A DNA stretch of 9,191 bases from the NCBI GenBank assembly GCA_023435545.1, contig JAEYRQ010000622.1, positions 1 through 9,191 on the forward strand, written 5' to 3'. Source of the DNA: Pseudomonadota bacterium. GTDB taxonomy: Bacteria; Pseudomonadota; Alphaproteobacteria; Rhizobiales; Tepidamorphaceae. The notes below the pieces were generated by a model. It saw only the letters and a list, made by a program, of their open reading frames with translations, was not told the DNA's origin and did not search any database. Shown piece by piece: positions 1 to 7,456 of this stretch; positions within the stretch are counted from its first letter, which is position 1, and each line of letters starts with the position of its first letter. Both the position numbers and the translations under genes were made by a program.

Positions 1-407
1 GCGAGGCCCGCGACCAGCAGGCCGGTGACCGCGCCGGCGCGGAAGGCGATGCCGAGACCCGCGGCCAGGCTCTGGCTGGCGGCCTGGGTGGTGCGGACAT
101 TGGCGCGGACCGAGACCAGCATGCCGATGAATCCGGCGGCGGCCGACAGGATCGCGCCGATCGCGAAGCCGATCGCCACCGTGATCGACAGCAGCCAGGC
201 AACGATGACGAATATGACAATGCCCACGATGCCGATCGTGGTGTACTGCCGGCTGAGATATGCCTGCGCGCCTTCCTGAATGGCGCCGGCGATCTCCTGC
301 ATACGCTGGTTGCCCGCATCCGCCGCCATGACGGACTGGATTGCCCAGACGCCATAGACGATGGACAAGGCGCCGCAGGCGATGATCGCCCAAATTGCCA
401 TAGACAT
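1..407 (-). CDS. hppA: Membrane-bound proton-translocating pyrophosphatase, N-terminal part (runs off window)
   Basis: This is the first 135 codons of a membrane H+-pyrophosphatase, which couples hydrolysis of inorganic pyrophosphate to ion pumping across the inner membrane. I translated the minus strand by hand. It starts [15 protein letters not shown], a first membrane helix, followed by a segment containing [20 protein letters not shown], the family's typical cytoplasmic stretch after helix 1. Two more hydrophobic segments follow (about residues 61-80 and 83-105), separated from the next by [12 protein letters not shown], also typical of the family. The start ATG at 407 has AGGA about 8 nt upstream; a second ATG two codons in is possible. 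The full protein is usually about 700 residues, so the catalytic DxxxD motifs and the residue that distinguishes K+-dependent from K+-independent enzymes lie outside the window. It lies 171 nt behind the MFS gene and may have its own promoter. Confidence 0.93.
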   Translation of the reverse strand, partial: MSMAIWAIIACGALSIVYGVWAIQSVMAADAGNQRMQEIAGAIQEGAQAYLSRQYTTIGIVGIVIFVIVAWLLSITVAIGFAIGAILSAAAGFIGMLVSVRANVRTTQAASQSLAAGLGIAFRAGAVTGLLVAGL

Positions 408-578
408 GGGTCCTATCCTGCTTGTCTGATTGTCGTTCGTATCGCGAGCGGAGGCCCGGCCGCGGCCGAAGAGACGTCCATGGGAGCCCCCGCCCCCCTG
501 ATTGACCGGTGGTCGGCGCGACGTTTGCCAGAAAAACCTGCGGCAGGCAACAAATCGCTGGGATCTCCGGAGACCGGA
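408..578 (-). promoter_or_regulatory. Intergenic gap before hppA, likely holding its promoter
   Basis: This 171-nt gap is the largest in the window and separates the MFS gene from hppA. It holds a weak candidate terminator (531-548), a 10-bp palindrome TCTCCGGAGA at 564-573 and a 12-bp palindrome CGGCCGCGGCCG at 457-468. No convincing -35/-10 pair can be picked out by eye. That hppA is transcribed from here is inferred from the gap length and the terminator candidate. No small gene with a usable start and codon pattern was seen. Confidence 0.35.
531..548 (-). terminator. Weak candidate rho-independent terminator after the MFS gene
   Basis: On the minus strand, 30 nt past the MFS stop codon, the sequence reads GCCTGCCGCAGGTTTTTC. 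It can form a 4-bp GC-rich stem (CCTG/CAGG) with a 3-nt loop, extended by a G-U pair, followed by five T residues. The stem is short for an intrinsic terminator. An alternative outer pairing, TTGCC with GGCAA at 550-546 and 529-525, would compete with it. It would end the nrdR-to-MFS transcript before hppA. Confidence 0.3.
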
Positions 579-1799
579 TCAGACGGCGGGGCGGCGATCC
601 GTGGAGAACTTCAGCCAGCCGAGCAGCAACAGGCAGGCGCCTGCGATCGGGAAGACAGCCATGTTGATGATCTCCCAGCCTCCGGTCACGAGGATCGCGC
701 CGGACATCAGCGACGCCACGGCCTGGAATCCGAAGACGAGGAAGTCGTTCATGGCCTGCACCCGCGATCGCTCCTCGGGCGCATAGGTCTCGGTCAGCAG
801 CGCGGTGGCGCCGATGAAGCCGAAGTTCCAGCCGACGCCCAGCAACACCAGCGCGCTCCAGAAATGCCACAGCGTGATACCGCTCAGGGCGATGCCGGCG
901 CTGAGGGCGAGCAGCAGCAGACCGGCACCGATCATCCTCAGCGTTCCGAAACGGACAATCAGCGCGCCGGTGAAGAAACTCGGCGCGAACATGGCGATGA
1001 CGTGCCACTGGATGCCGAGCGTCGCCTCGGTCTGCGTATGGTCGCAGGCAACCATGGCGAGCGGTGCGGCGGTCATGACCAGGCTCATCAGACCGTAGCT
1101 GCCGATGGCGCAGACCACCGCCACGATGAACTTGGGCTGCAGCGCGATCTCGAGCAGCGGCCGGCCGCCCTGACCCTTCGGCGCGGGCGGCAGCCTGGGA
1201 ATGCGCAGGAACGCGAGGACCGCGATCGCCGCAAGACCCAGAACGATCTGCGTCAGGAAGGCTCCGGCAAACGGAATCGGGTCAAGCGCGTCCTTGGTGA
1301 AGATCACGATCTGAGGTCCGAGCACCCCCGTCACCACTCCGCCGGCGAGAACCCAGGAAATCGCCTTCGGGCGGAAGGCAGGCGTCGCCGTATCGGCCGC
1401 GGCGAAACGGTACTGCTGGACGAAGGCGTTGCCGATACCTGCGCAGGCAGTGCCCAGGCAGACCAGCCAGAAACTGCCGATGATGACGCCGTAGCCGGCC
1501 AAGGCGCCACCGATCATTGTGGTCAGCGCGCCTATCTGAAAGCCCGGCCTGCGGCCGATGCGGCGCATCAGCATCGCCGCCGGGATCGTGCCGGCCGCCA
1601 CGCCCAGCACGAACGATGTCACCGGCAATGTCGCCAGCGACTTGTCCTCGCCGAGCAGGTAGAAGCCGACGAGGCCGCCCATCGAGATCACGATCGGCGC
1701 CGAGGCGCCGCCGATCGCCTGCGCAGCAGCCAACACCAGCGCATTGCGCCGGGCCATGCGGTCGTCCGTGGGGTCGAACGCGCTTGCACCGGCAATCAT
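579..1799 (-). CDS. Major facilitator superfamily transporter, substrate unknown
   Basis: This is a 406-residue integral membrane protein with about 12 hydrophobic segments, roughly at residues 19-41, 52-77, 84-108, 109-130, 147-168, 178-199, 222-245, 262-283, 286-304, 308-331, 352-372 and 377-397. Between helices 2 and 3 is MLMRRIGRRPGFQIG, a degenerate form of MFS motif A (GxxADRxGRR). The central loop (about 200-220) is short and basic, as expected between the two six-helix halves. I chose the ATG at 1799 because GGAG lies 9 nt upstream. The frame is open to a GTG at 1862, which would add 21 residues and leave only 27 nt after thiL, but has no clear ribosome-binding site. A third choice is the ATG at 1757. 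It follows thiL on the same strand, so a link to cofactor or metabolite transport is possible, but nothing in the sequence fixes the substrate. Confidence 0.9.
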   Translation of the reverse strand: MIAGASAFDPTDDRMARRNALVLAAAQAIGGASAPIVISMGGLVGFYLLGEDKSLATLPVTSFVLGVAAGTIPAAMLMRRIGRRPGFQIGALTTMIGGALAGYGVIIGSFWLVCLGTACAGIGNAFVQQYRFAAADTATPAFRPKAISWVLAGGVVTGVLGPQIVIFTKDALDPIPFAGAFLTQIVLGLAAIAVLAFLRIPRLPPAPKGQGGRPLLEIALQPKFIVAVVCAIGSYGLMSLVMTAAPLAMVACDHTQTEATLGIQWHVIAMFAPSFFTGALIVRFGTLRMIGAGLLLLALSAGIALSGITLWHFWSALVLLGVGWNFGFIGATALLTETYAPEERSRVQAMNDFLVFGFQAVASLMSGAILVTGGWEIINMAVFPIAGACLLLLGWLKFSTDRRPAV

Positions 1800-1889
1800 G
1801 ATGGCGATCTCCGCAAGATCCGGCACCCTGGACGAGGGGCCGGCAGGCGGCCAAGACGCCACGCCGCGGCCAACGCGTCAACGATCATT

Positions 1890-2897
1890 TCAACTGCGCG
1901 GATCTTCCGTTCGTACATGGCTGAACGAACGACTGGTCAACTCGAGTTCGTTTCCGTCCTCGTCGGCAAAACACGTCGCGCCGGTCCCCTCGCGAATCTC
2001 GCCGATGCACGCGACCGCCATACCGGCATCCGCGGCAGATGCCTCGAAGCCGAGCGCGCTCTTTGGCGGGACGGCCGCCAGGATCTCGTAGTCGTCGCCG
2101 CCCGTGAGGCAAAGGCCAAGAAGCGCTGGGTCGGCCGAGACACAGTCCTGAGCGGCGGGTGACAGCGGCACCCGACCGGTCGCGACCCGAGCGGTGACGC
2201 CCGAGGCGGCGCAGAGCTTGTCCAGATCGCCCGCCAGCCCGTCGGAGACGTCCATTGCCGCCGACGCAAAGCGGCGCACCGTCTCGGCAAGGCACACCCG
2301 CGGGCGCGGCAGGCGGTACCGATCGGCCAGGAGGGCACGCTGGGGCTCCGTCGTCAGACCGCGCAGGCGTGGATCGTCCATCGCCGCGAGAAGTCCCAGC
2401 GCGCCGTCGCCGATGGTGCCGGAGACGTACAGACGGTCGCCCGGCCGTGCACCGGATCGGTGCACCATCGTCCCCGCCGGAAGGATACCGAACGCGGTGA
2501 CCGAGACGACGAGCCGGCCGCTGCGGATGGTGTCGCCGCCGTAGAGCGCGATGCCGTATTGACGCTGGTCGACCGCCAGGCCCTCCGCGAATTCCGCGAT
2601 CCAGGCTTCGCTCCAGTCATCGGGCAGGCCGAGAAGCACCAGATAGCCGACGGGCTCGGCACCCTTGCCGGCGAGATCGGACAGATTGACCCGAAGCGCC
2701 TTGCGCGCCACCAGATCCGCCGCCTCGCCCGCCGGGAAGTGCACCCCCTCGGCGATGCCGTCCTTGGTGAGGACGAGGTCGAATCCGGCCGGTGGGGCGT
2801 AGGAGGCAGCGTCGTCGAGGAGGGCGTGGGCGCCGGCGACGGTCGCAAGCGGGCGGAAGTGGCGCGCGATCAGCCCATGCTCGTCGAGGCCGCTCAT
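1890..2897 (-). CDS. thiL: Thiamine-monophosphate kinase
   Basis: ThiL phosphorylates thiamine monophosphate with ATP to give thiamine diphosphate, the last step of the pathway, in the cytoplasm. The 335-residue length is typical. Visible family motifs are LLDDAAS (26-32, with the metal-binding Asp pair D28/D29), LTKDGIAEGVHF (43-54), KALRVNLSDLAGKGAEP, ALYGGDTIRSG, MDVSDGLAGDLDKL and LTGGDDYEIL near the C-terminus. These match the PurM/ThiL-like ATP-binding fold. The form LTKD in place of the enterobacterial STD is, as I recall, normal in alphaproteobacteria. The ATG at 2897 lies 9 nt after the nusB stop and has only a short GGGA close upstream, so it probably depends on translational coupling. 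No thiamine riboswitch is visible, which fits a gene placed inside a longer operon. Confidence 0.96.
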   Translation of the reverse strand: MSGLDEHGLIARHFRPLATVAGAHALLDDAASYAPPAGFDLVLTKDGIAEGVHFPAGEAADLVARKALRVNLSDLAGKGAEPVGYLVLLGLPDDWSEAWIAEFAEGLAVDQRQYGIALYGGDTIRSGRLVVSVTAFGILPAGTMVHRSGARPGDRLYVSGTIGDGALGLLAAMDDPRLRGLTTEPQRALLADRYRLPRPRVCLAETVRRFASAAMDVSDGLAGDLDKLCAASGVTARVATGRVPLSPAAQDCVSADPALLGLCLTGGDDYEILAAVPPKSALGFEASAADAGMAVACIGEIREGTGATCFADEDGNELELTSRSFSHVRTEDPRS

Positions 2898-2906
2898 CGT
2901 CCCGCG

Positions 2907-3404
2907 TCAGGTGAACTCGGCCTGGCGGATACGGCGCGCCAGGCGGTCCAGCAGCGCATTGACGAGGCCGGGCTCCTCGCCTTCCTCGAAGAAGGCTCGA
3001 GCGATGTCGACATACTCGCTGATGATGACGCGCGCGGGCACGTCGCGCCGCTCCATGAGTTCGTAGGCGCCGGCGCGCAGGATCGCCCTGAGCGTCATGT
3101 CCAGCCGCTTCAGCGGCCAGCCGCCTTCCAGCGTTTCGTCGACCTCTGTGTCGATCCGCCGCTGCAGCTTGACAACGCCGCCGAGCAGGTCGCGGAAGAA
3201 GCCTACATCGGCATCGATCATCCGGTCGCCTTCGACCTCGGAACCAAGGCGATGCTGTTCGAACTCGGCGATGGTCGAGACCAGATCGGTGCCGGCGACG
3301 TCCATCTGGTAGAGTGCCTGGACGGCGGCGAGGCGCGAGGCGCCGCGCCGGTTCGCCTTGCCGGCGCCGAGCTTGCGAGCGGCAGGCTTGCGGGCGGCGG
3401 TCAA
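2907..3404 (-). CDS. nusB: Transcription antitermination factor NusB, TTG start
   Basis: NusB binds the boxA RNA element together with S10 (NusE) and supports antitermination and processing of rRNA transcripts. The 165-residue protein has the conserved all-helical NusB core: [12 protein letters not shown] (24-35), [19 protein letters not shown] (98-116) and [14 protein letters not shown] followed by [15 protein letters not shown] near the C-terminus. Residues 1-23 form a basic, Ala/Lys/Arg-rich extension ahead of the fold. The start is TTG at 3404. The next in-frame ATG (residue 34) falls inside the conserved first helix and would destroy it, while GGAG sits 7 nt before the TTG. The TTG shares a TTGA with the ribH stop, so the two genes are probably translationally coupled. 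Pairing of ribH with nusB is common in many bacteria. Confidence 0.96.
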   Translation of the reverse strand: MTAARKPAARKLGAGKANRRGASRLAAVQALYQMDVAGTDLVSTIAEFEQHRLGSEVEGDRMIDADVGFFRDLLGGVVKLQRRIDTEVDETLEGGWPLKRLDMTLRAILRAGAYELMERRDVPARVIISEYVDIARAFFEEGEEPGLVNALLDRLARRIRQAEFT

Positions 3405-3865
3405 TTGGCTTCTCCGGCGAGCTGTCGTTTCGCCGCGATCATCGCCAGCGCGGCGCGTGCCGCGGCACCGCCCTTGTCCTTACGGTCGAGGCGGGCGCGG
3501 GCGTGCGCCTGCTCGCCGTTCTCGACGGTGAGGATTCCGTTGCCCAGCGCCAGCAGGTGATTGACCGACAGGTCCATCACCGCGCGGGCGGATTCGCCGG
3601 CGACAATGTCGTAGTGGCTGGTCTCGCCGCGGATCACGCAGCCAAGCAGCACATAGCCGTCGAAGGCGCGCGAGGGATTGCGCTCCCCGACGTCGATCGC
3701 CATCGCCAGCGCCGCCGGAATCTCGAGGACTCCGGGAACGGTGATGCGGGCGACCGCGGCGCCGGCGGCATCGAGAGCTGCCATCGCGCCTTCGCGCAAC
3801 TCGTCGGCGATCTCGGGATAGAAGGCCGCCTCGATGATCAGGATCTTGGGCAGCGCCGTTGTCAT
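3401..3865 (-). CDS. ribH: 6,7-dimethyl-8-ribityllumazine synthase
   Basis: RibH condenses 5-amino-6-ribitylamino-uracil with 3,4-dihydroxy-2-butanone 4-phosphate to give lumazine, the penultimate step of riboflavin synthesis. The 154-residue length is typical. Visible motifs are EAAFYPEIA (12-20, with F15 in the position that stacks on the substrate ring), [11 protein letters not shown] (43-53), [14 protein letters not shown] (75-88, with the catalytic-type H84) and [17 protein letters not shown] (107-123). I chose the ATG at 3865, although the frame is open further upstream inside ribE. It overlaps the ribE stop as ATGA and has AAGGAG 11 nt upstream. The C-terminus runs into the nusB start. 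Its other substrate would come from RibB or RibBA, which is not encoded in the window. Confidence 0.96.
   Translation of the reverse strand: MTTALPKILIIEAAFYPEIADELREGAMAALDAAGAAVARITVPGVLEIPAALAMAIDVGERNPSRAFDGYVLLGCVIRGETSHYDIVAGESARAVMDLSVNHLLALGNGILTVENGEQAHARARLDRKDKGGAAARAALAMIAAKRQLAGEAN
3405..3415 (-). promoter_or_regulatory. Ribosome-binding site deciding the TTG start of nusB
   Basis: On the minus strand the end of ribH reads GGAGAAGCCAATTGA. GGAG (3415-3412) is 7 nt before the TTG at 3404-3402, an ideal spacing, and lies inside the last codons of ribH. This supports TTG as the true nusB start and explains how initiation can follow termination of ribH at the overlapping TGA. Confidence 0.7.
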
Positions 3866-4473
3866 GCGGATTCGGTCTCCTTCAGACGGGCGGCGTAGCG
3901 CGCCATCAGATCGACTTCGAGGTTGACGCGGTCGCCGGTCCGGCGGCCGTCCCAGGTCGTCACGGCGAGTGTATGCGGGATCAGCATGACCTCGAACCGC
4001 CGTCCCGTCACGCGGTTGACGGTAAGCGACGTGCCGTCCAGCGCGACCGAACCCTTCTCGGCGATGAAGCGGTGCAGCGGCTCCGGGGCCTCGAAGGCGA
4101 AGACGACGCAATCGCCCTCCTCGCGCCGTTCGACGATCTCGGCAACACCGTCGACATGACCGGTGACCATGTGTCCGCCCAGTTCGTCGCCCTGTCTCAG
4201 GGACCGCTCTAGATTGACGGACGTTCCAGGGCCCCAGTCCCCCAGAGTTGTGCGCTCCAGGGTCTCCGGCGAGACGTCCAGCGAAATGGCCGTACGTCCA
4301 TCATCGTGCGGTTTGGTCTCGACGACCGTCAGGCACGGCCCGCCGCAGGCGATCGATGCACCGAGCGCGATGCCCTCGACCGGATAGCCGCAGGCGATCA
4401 CCACGCGTGCTCCTGCCGCGCTCGGTGTGACCGAGATCACTTCGCCGACATCGCTGATGAGACCGGTGAACAC
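3862..4473 (-). CDS. ribE: Riboflavin synthase, alpha subunit, GTG start
   Basis: This enzyme dismutates two molecules of 6,7-dimethyl-8-ribityllumazine to riboflavin and the pyrimidine that returns to RibH. The 203-residue protein shows the internal duplication of the family: lumazine-binding repeat 1 covers about residues 1-97 (MFTGLI start, GASIACGGPCLTV at 38-50) and repeat 2 about 98-195 (LGGHMVTGHVDG at 98-109, KGSVALDGTSLTV at 140-152, LIPHTLAVTTW at 164-174). The start codon is GTG at 4473. It gives the near-invariant N-terminus FTGLI directly after the initiator and has GGAG 9 nt upstream. Only 6 nt separate it from the ribD stop, and its own stop overlaps the ribH start. This places it in the usual trimeric alpha-subunit family, unrelated to the archaeal-type enzyme. 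Confidence 0.96.
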   Translation of the reverse strand: MFTGLISDVGEVISVTPSAAGARVVIACGYPVEGIALGASIACGGPCLTVVETKPHDDGRTAISLDVSPETLERTTLGDWGPGTSVNLERSLRQGDELGGHMVTGHVDGVAEIVERREEGDCVVFAFEAPEPLHRFIAEKGSVALDGTSLTVNRVTGRRFEVMLIPHTLAVTTWDGRRTGDRVNLEVDLMARYAARLKETESA

Positions 4474-4479
4474 AGGCCC

Positions 4480-5610
4480 TCACTCCGCCCGCACATAGGT
4501 GTCGAGAACATCCTCGCCGAGCGCGCGGCGATCCACGCGCCTGTATGCCCCGCCGGCCGTGACCGCGGCAAGGGCCGATCCGGCAGGGAGCCCATGCGAT
4601 CCGATCAGGCCGGGGCCATGGAACAGCATGACTTCGTCGACGAGGTCGGCCGAAACGAGACTTGCCGCGACGTGAGCCCCGCCCTCGACGAGCACACGGG
4701 TGATGGCATGGGCGGCGAGTCGTTCCATCACCGCGGCCGGATCGAGGCGGCCGTCGGCGCCGCGGTCGGCGGAGAGCACCGTCGCGCCGAGCGATTCGAG
4801 CTCGGCACGCCGGCCAGGGGCCGTATCCGCCGCGCCAATCATCCAGACCGGCGCCGCCGCAGGTCGGTGCAGCAGGCGCGACGCGGCCGGCACCCGCAGC
4901 CGGGTATCGATCACCACCCGCACCGGGCTGCGGTCCTCCATGCCGGGCAGCCGGCAGGTCAATTGCGGATCGTCCGCCAGCACGGTGCCGATGCCGACCA
5001 GAATCGCATCATGGGTGGCGCGCAGCATGTGGGACCAGGCGCGCGCGCGAGCCCCGGTGATGGCGGCGGGCGCTCCACCAGCGTCGGCGATCATGCCGTC
5101 GGCGCTCACGGCGAGCTTCAGCGTCACCCGGGGCCGGTCGCGGAGAATGCGGGTGATGTGACCGGCATTGGCGCGCCGGGCCTCGGCCGCCATCACGCCC
5201 ACCTCGACGGCGATGCCCGCCTCCCGCAGCCGGGCATGGCCGCGCCCGGCGACACGGGGATCGGGATCCTCCAGCGCGGAGACGACGCGGCCGATGCCGG
5301 CTGCAACCAGCGCGTCGGCGCAGGGTGGCGTCCGCCCGTGATGCGAGCAGGGTTCGAGCGAGACGTAACAGGTCGCCCCGCGCGCCAAATCCCCCGCCTC
5401 CGCCAGCGCCAGGATCTCGGCATGCGGGCGGCCGCCGGCGCGGGTCCAGCCTCGTCCGACGACCACGGGCCCGGAGCCCCGATCGGCGACGATCAGCGCG
5501 CCGACGGCGGGATTGGGCCAGGTGCGACCGAGTTCACGCGTGCCCAGACGAATGGCGGCGGCCATGAAGGCAGCGTCGATGTCTGAACGCGCTGGCGGCA
5601 TCGCGTGCAT
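4480..5610 (-). CDS. ribD: Bifunctional diaminohydroxyphosphoribosylaminopyrimidine deaminase / 5-amino-6-(5-phosphoribosylamino)uracil reductase
   Basis: RibD carries out the deamination and the NADPH-dependent ribosyl reduction that follow GTP ring opening in riboflavin synthesis. The 376-residue protein has an N-terminal zinc deaminase domain (about 10-155) with RPHAE (61-65; Zn ligand H63, proton shuttle E65) and EPCSHHGRTPPC (86-97; Zn ligands C88 and C97). The C-terminal reductase domain (about 160-376) has TLKLAVSADGMIA (163-175), GIGTVLADDPQLTCRLPG (206-223) and the nucleotide-binding VLVEGGAHVAASL (306-318). Both halves look intact. I chose the ATG at 5610 because GGGGAG lies 6 nt upstream and the gene then begins 16 nt after nrdR. 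The frame is open to 5739, but that extension would lie inside nrdR. No FMN riboswitch fits in the 16-nt gap. Confidence 0.96.
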   Translation of the reverse strand: MHAMPPARSDIDAAFMAAAIRLGTRELGRTWPNPAVGALIVADRGSGPVVVGRGWTRAGGRPHAEILALAEAGDLARGATCYVSLEPCSHHGRTPPCADALVAAGIGRVVSALEDPDPRVAGRGHARLREAGIAVEVGVMAAEARRANAGHITRILRDRPRVTLKLAVSADGMIADAGGAPAAITGARARAWSHMLRATHDAILVGIGTVLADDPQLTCRLPGMEDRSPVRVVIDTRLRVPAASRLLHRPAAAPVWMIGAADTAPGRRAELESLGATVLSADRGADGRLDPAAVMERLAAHAITRVLVEGGAHVAASLVSADLVDEVMLFHGPGLIGSHGLPAGSALAAVTAGGAYRRVDRRALGEDVLDTYVRAE

Positions 5611-5626
5611 GAAGCGCTCCCCGCGT

Positions 5627-6109
5627 TCAGTCGGCGGAGGCATCCTCGGAGGATTCGCGCGGACCCGACAGCGCGTCGAGGAACTCCTCGAAGTCCTTGG
5701 CCTCCGTAAAGTTGCGATAGACGGAGGCAAAGCGGACATAGGCGACGTCGTCGAGCGAGCGCAGGCCCTCCATGACCAGGCGCCCCACCGTCTCGGAGGG
5801 AATCTCGCTTTCGCCCATGCTTTCGAGCCGCCGGACGATACCCGACACCAGTCGCTCTATCCGATCGGTATCGACCGGGCGCTTGCGCAGGGCGATCTGC
5901 ACCGAGCGCATCAGCTTGTCGCGGTCGAAGGGAACGCGGCGCCCGGTCCGCTTGACAACGACGAGTTCGCGAAGCTGTACCCGCTCGAATGTGGTGAAGC
6001 GGCCGCCGCAGTCGGGACACACGCGCCGGCGCCGGATCGCGGCGCTGTCTTCGGTAGGCCTCGAATCCTTCACCTGCGTCGCGAGACTACCGCAATAGGG
6101 ACAACGCAT
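5627..6109 (-). CDS. nrdR: Transcriptional repressor NrdR (ATP-cone, zinc ribbon)
   Basis: NrdR senses ATP/dATP and represses ribonucleotide reductase genes by binding NrdR boxes. The 160-residue protein opens with a rubredoxin-like zinc ribbon, MRCPYC at 1-6 and [13 protein letters not shown] at 31-43, giving four Cys ligands (C3, C6, C31, C34). It is followed by an ATP-cone domain at about 49-139 that includes [16 protein letters not shown] and the conserved [10 protein letters not shown] (125-134). The last 15 residues are an acidic Ser/Glu/Asp-rich tail with no conserved look. The ATG at 6109 has a strong GGAGG 6 nt upstream. Location between glyA and ribD is a recurring proteobacterial arrangement. 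No ribonucleotide reductase gene is in the window, so its targets are elsewhere. Confidence 0.97.
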   Translation of the reverse strand: MRCPYCGSLATQVKDSRPTEDSAAIRRRRVCPDCGGRFTTFERVQLRELVVVKRTGRRVPFDRDKLMRSVQIALRKRPVDTDRIERLVSGIVRRLESMGESEIPSETVGRLVMEGLRSLDDVAYVRFASVYRNFTEAKDFEEFLDALSGPRESSEDASAD

Positions 6110-6145
6110 GAGGCCCCTCCCCCGCCCCCGGCGGAATCACCGGAC

Positions 6146-7456
6146 TTAGTGGCCGTAGATCGGGAAACGACGGCAGAGCGCCAGCGCCCTGTCGCGCACG
6201 GCGGCTTCCACCGCCGCATTGCCCTCGTCGCTGTTGGCCGCCCTGAGCCCGTCCAGCACCTCGACGATCATGTCACCGACCTCCTGGAACTCGGCAACGC
6301 CGAAGCCGCGTGTCGTTCCCGCCGGGCTGCCCAACCGAATCCCGGACGTGACCATCGGCTTTTCGGGGTCGAAGGGCCCGCCGTTCTTGTTGCATGTGAT
6401 GTGGGCGCGTCCAAGAGCAGCCTCGCTCTGCTTGCCGTTCAGGTTCTTGGGCCTGAGATCCACCAGCATCAAATGCGTGTCGGTCCCGCCCGACACGATG
6501 TCGAACCCTGCCTGCTTCAGACGATCGGCCAGCGCCTTGGCGTTGGCGACCACCTGGCGTGCGTACAGCTTGAATTCCGGCCGCAGGGCTTCCCCAAAGG
6601 CGACCGCCTTTGCGGCGATGACGTGCATCAGCGGACCGCCCTGGAGACCGGGAAACACGGCCGAGTTGATCTTCTTGGCGATCTCCTCGTCGTTGGTCAG
6701 CACCATGCCGCCGCGCGGACCGCGCAGCGTCTTGTGCGTTGTGGTGGTCACCACATGGGCGTGCGGAAACGGACTGGGATGGACGCCCGCGGCGACCAGG
6801 CCGGCGAAATGCGCCATGTCGACCATCAGCTTCGCGCCGACCTCGTCGGCAATCCGGCGGAACGCTGCAAAATCGATGATGCGCGGGTAGGCCGATCCGC
6901 CGGCGATGATGATCTTCGGCTTGTGCTCGCGGGCCAGTGCCGCGACCTCGTCCATGTCGATCTGGTGGTCGTCGCGGCGCACGGTGTAGTGCACTGCCTC
7001 GAACCACTTGCCCGAAAGGTTCACTGGTGAGCCGTGCGTCAGGTGCCCCCCCGCCGACAGCGAGAGGCCGAGGATGGTGTCGCCCGGCGCGGCGAGCGCC
7101 ATGAACACGGCCTGATTCGCCTGCGATCCAGAATGCGGCTGGACATTGGCGAAGCCGCAGCCGAACAGCCGCTTGGCGCGATCGATGGCGAGATTCTCGG
7201 CGATGTCGACGTACTGGCATCCGCCATAGTAGCGGCGGCCGGGATAGCCTTCCGCGTACTTGTTGGTCAGCACCGAGCCCTGGGCTTCAAGGACTGCGCG
7301 CGAAACGATGTTCTCAGAGGCGATCAGCTCGATCTCGTCCCGCTGACGGCCCAGTTCGCCGGTGACGGCCCGCATCAGTTCGGGATCGGCGGCAGCGAGC
7401 GGCGATTCGAAGAAGGCGCTCGAGGACTCGAGAGTGGACGGTTCGGTCACCGACAT
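6146..7456 (-). CDS. glyA: Serine hydroxymethyltransferase
   Basis: GlyA interconverts serine and glycine with tetrahydrofolate, using pyridoxal phosphate, and is a main source of one-carbon units in the cytoplasm. The 436-residue protein is close to the usual 415-435. Motifs seen are [10 protein letters not shown] (43-52), [17 protein letters not shown] (63-79), [12 protein letters not shown] (107-118), VDMAHFAGL (212-220), [14 protein letters not shown] (237-250, with K242 the PLP Schiff-base lysine) and [16 protein letters not shown] (370-385). The C-terminus FPIYGH fits alphaproteobacterial enzymes. I chose the ATG at 7456, though its ribosome-binding site is weak (GGGAAAG, about 9 nt away). 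The frame is open 30 codons further to a GTG at 7546, but those residues are not family-like. It is 36 nt ahead of nrdR and probably first gene of the transcript. Confidence 0.97.
   Translation of the reverse strand: MSVTEPSTLESSSAFFESPLAAADPELMRAVTGELGRQRDEIELIASENIVSRAVLEAQGSVLTNKYAEGYPGRRYYGGCQYVDIAENLAIDRAKRLFGCGFANVQPHSGSQANQAVFMALAAPGDTILGLSLSAGGHLTHGSPVNLSGKWFEAVHYTVRRDDHQIDMDEVAALAREHKPKIIIAGGSAYPRIIDFAAFRRIADEVGAKLMVDMAHFAGLVAAGVHPSPFPHAHVVTTTTHKTLRGPRGGMVLTNDEEIAKKINSAVFPGLQGGPLMHVIAAKAVAFGEALRPEFKLYARQVVANAKALADRLKQAGFDIVSGGTDTHLMLVDLRPKNLNGKQSEAALGRAHITCNKNGGPFDPEKPMVTSGIRLGSPAGTTRGFGVAEFQEVGDMIVEVLDGLRAANSDEGNAAVEAAVRDRALALCRRFPIYGH

Noticed and set aside
480..2162. Long plus-strand open frame (560 codons) opposite the MFS and thiL genes
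   Set aside because: Its translation is rich in Arg, Asp, Gln, His and Gly with no domain pattern, as expected for a mirror frame of GC-rich genes. The minus-strand genes carry clear family motifs.
2802..2820. ThiL LLDDAAS and LTKD in place of the enterobacterial GDDCA and STD as possible active-site change
   Set aside because: The metal-binding Asp residues are kept, and this variant is, as I recall, usual among alphaproteobacterial ThiL proteins.
2460..3560. Plus-strand open frame (366 codons) opposite thiL and nusB
   Set aside because: Antisense shadow: low-complexity Asp/Arg/Ala/Gly composition, no recognisable motifs, fully covered by well-supported genes.
4306..5586. Plus-strand open frame (426 codons) opposite ribE and ribD
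   Set aside because: Antisense shadow of the rib genes with Arg/Gly/His/Asp-rich composition and no motif.
5611..5626. Possible FMN riboswitch ahead of ribD, or thiamine riboswitch ahead of thiL
   Set aside because: The gaps are only 16 and 9 nt, too short for either, and no riboswitch core sequence is visible elsewhere in the window.
5611..5739. N-terminal extension of ribD into nrdR
   Set aside because: It would overlap nrdR by over 100 nt, is Arg/Pro/Ser-rich, and the ATG at 5610 has a good ribosome-binding site and gives the usual RibD length.
5513..7030. Plus-strand open frame (505 codons) opposite ribD, nrdR and glyA
   Set aside because: It spans three real genes in antisense and has no conserved motif. 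The length is explained by high GC and few stops.
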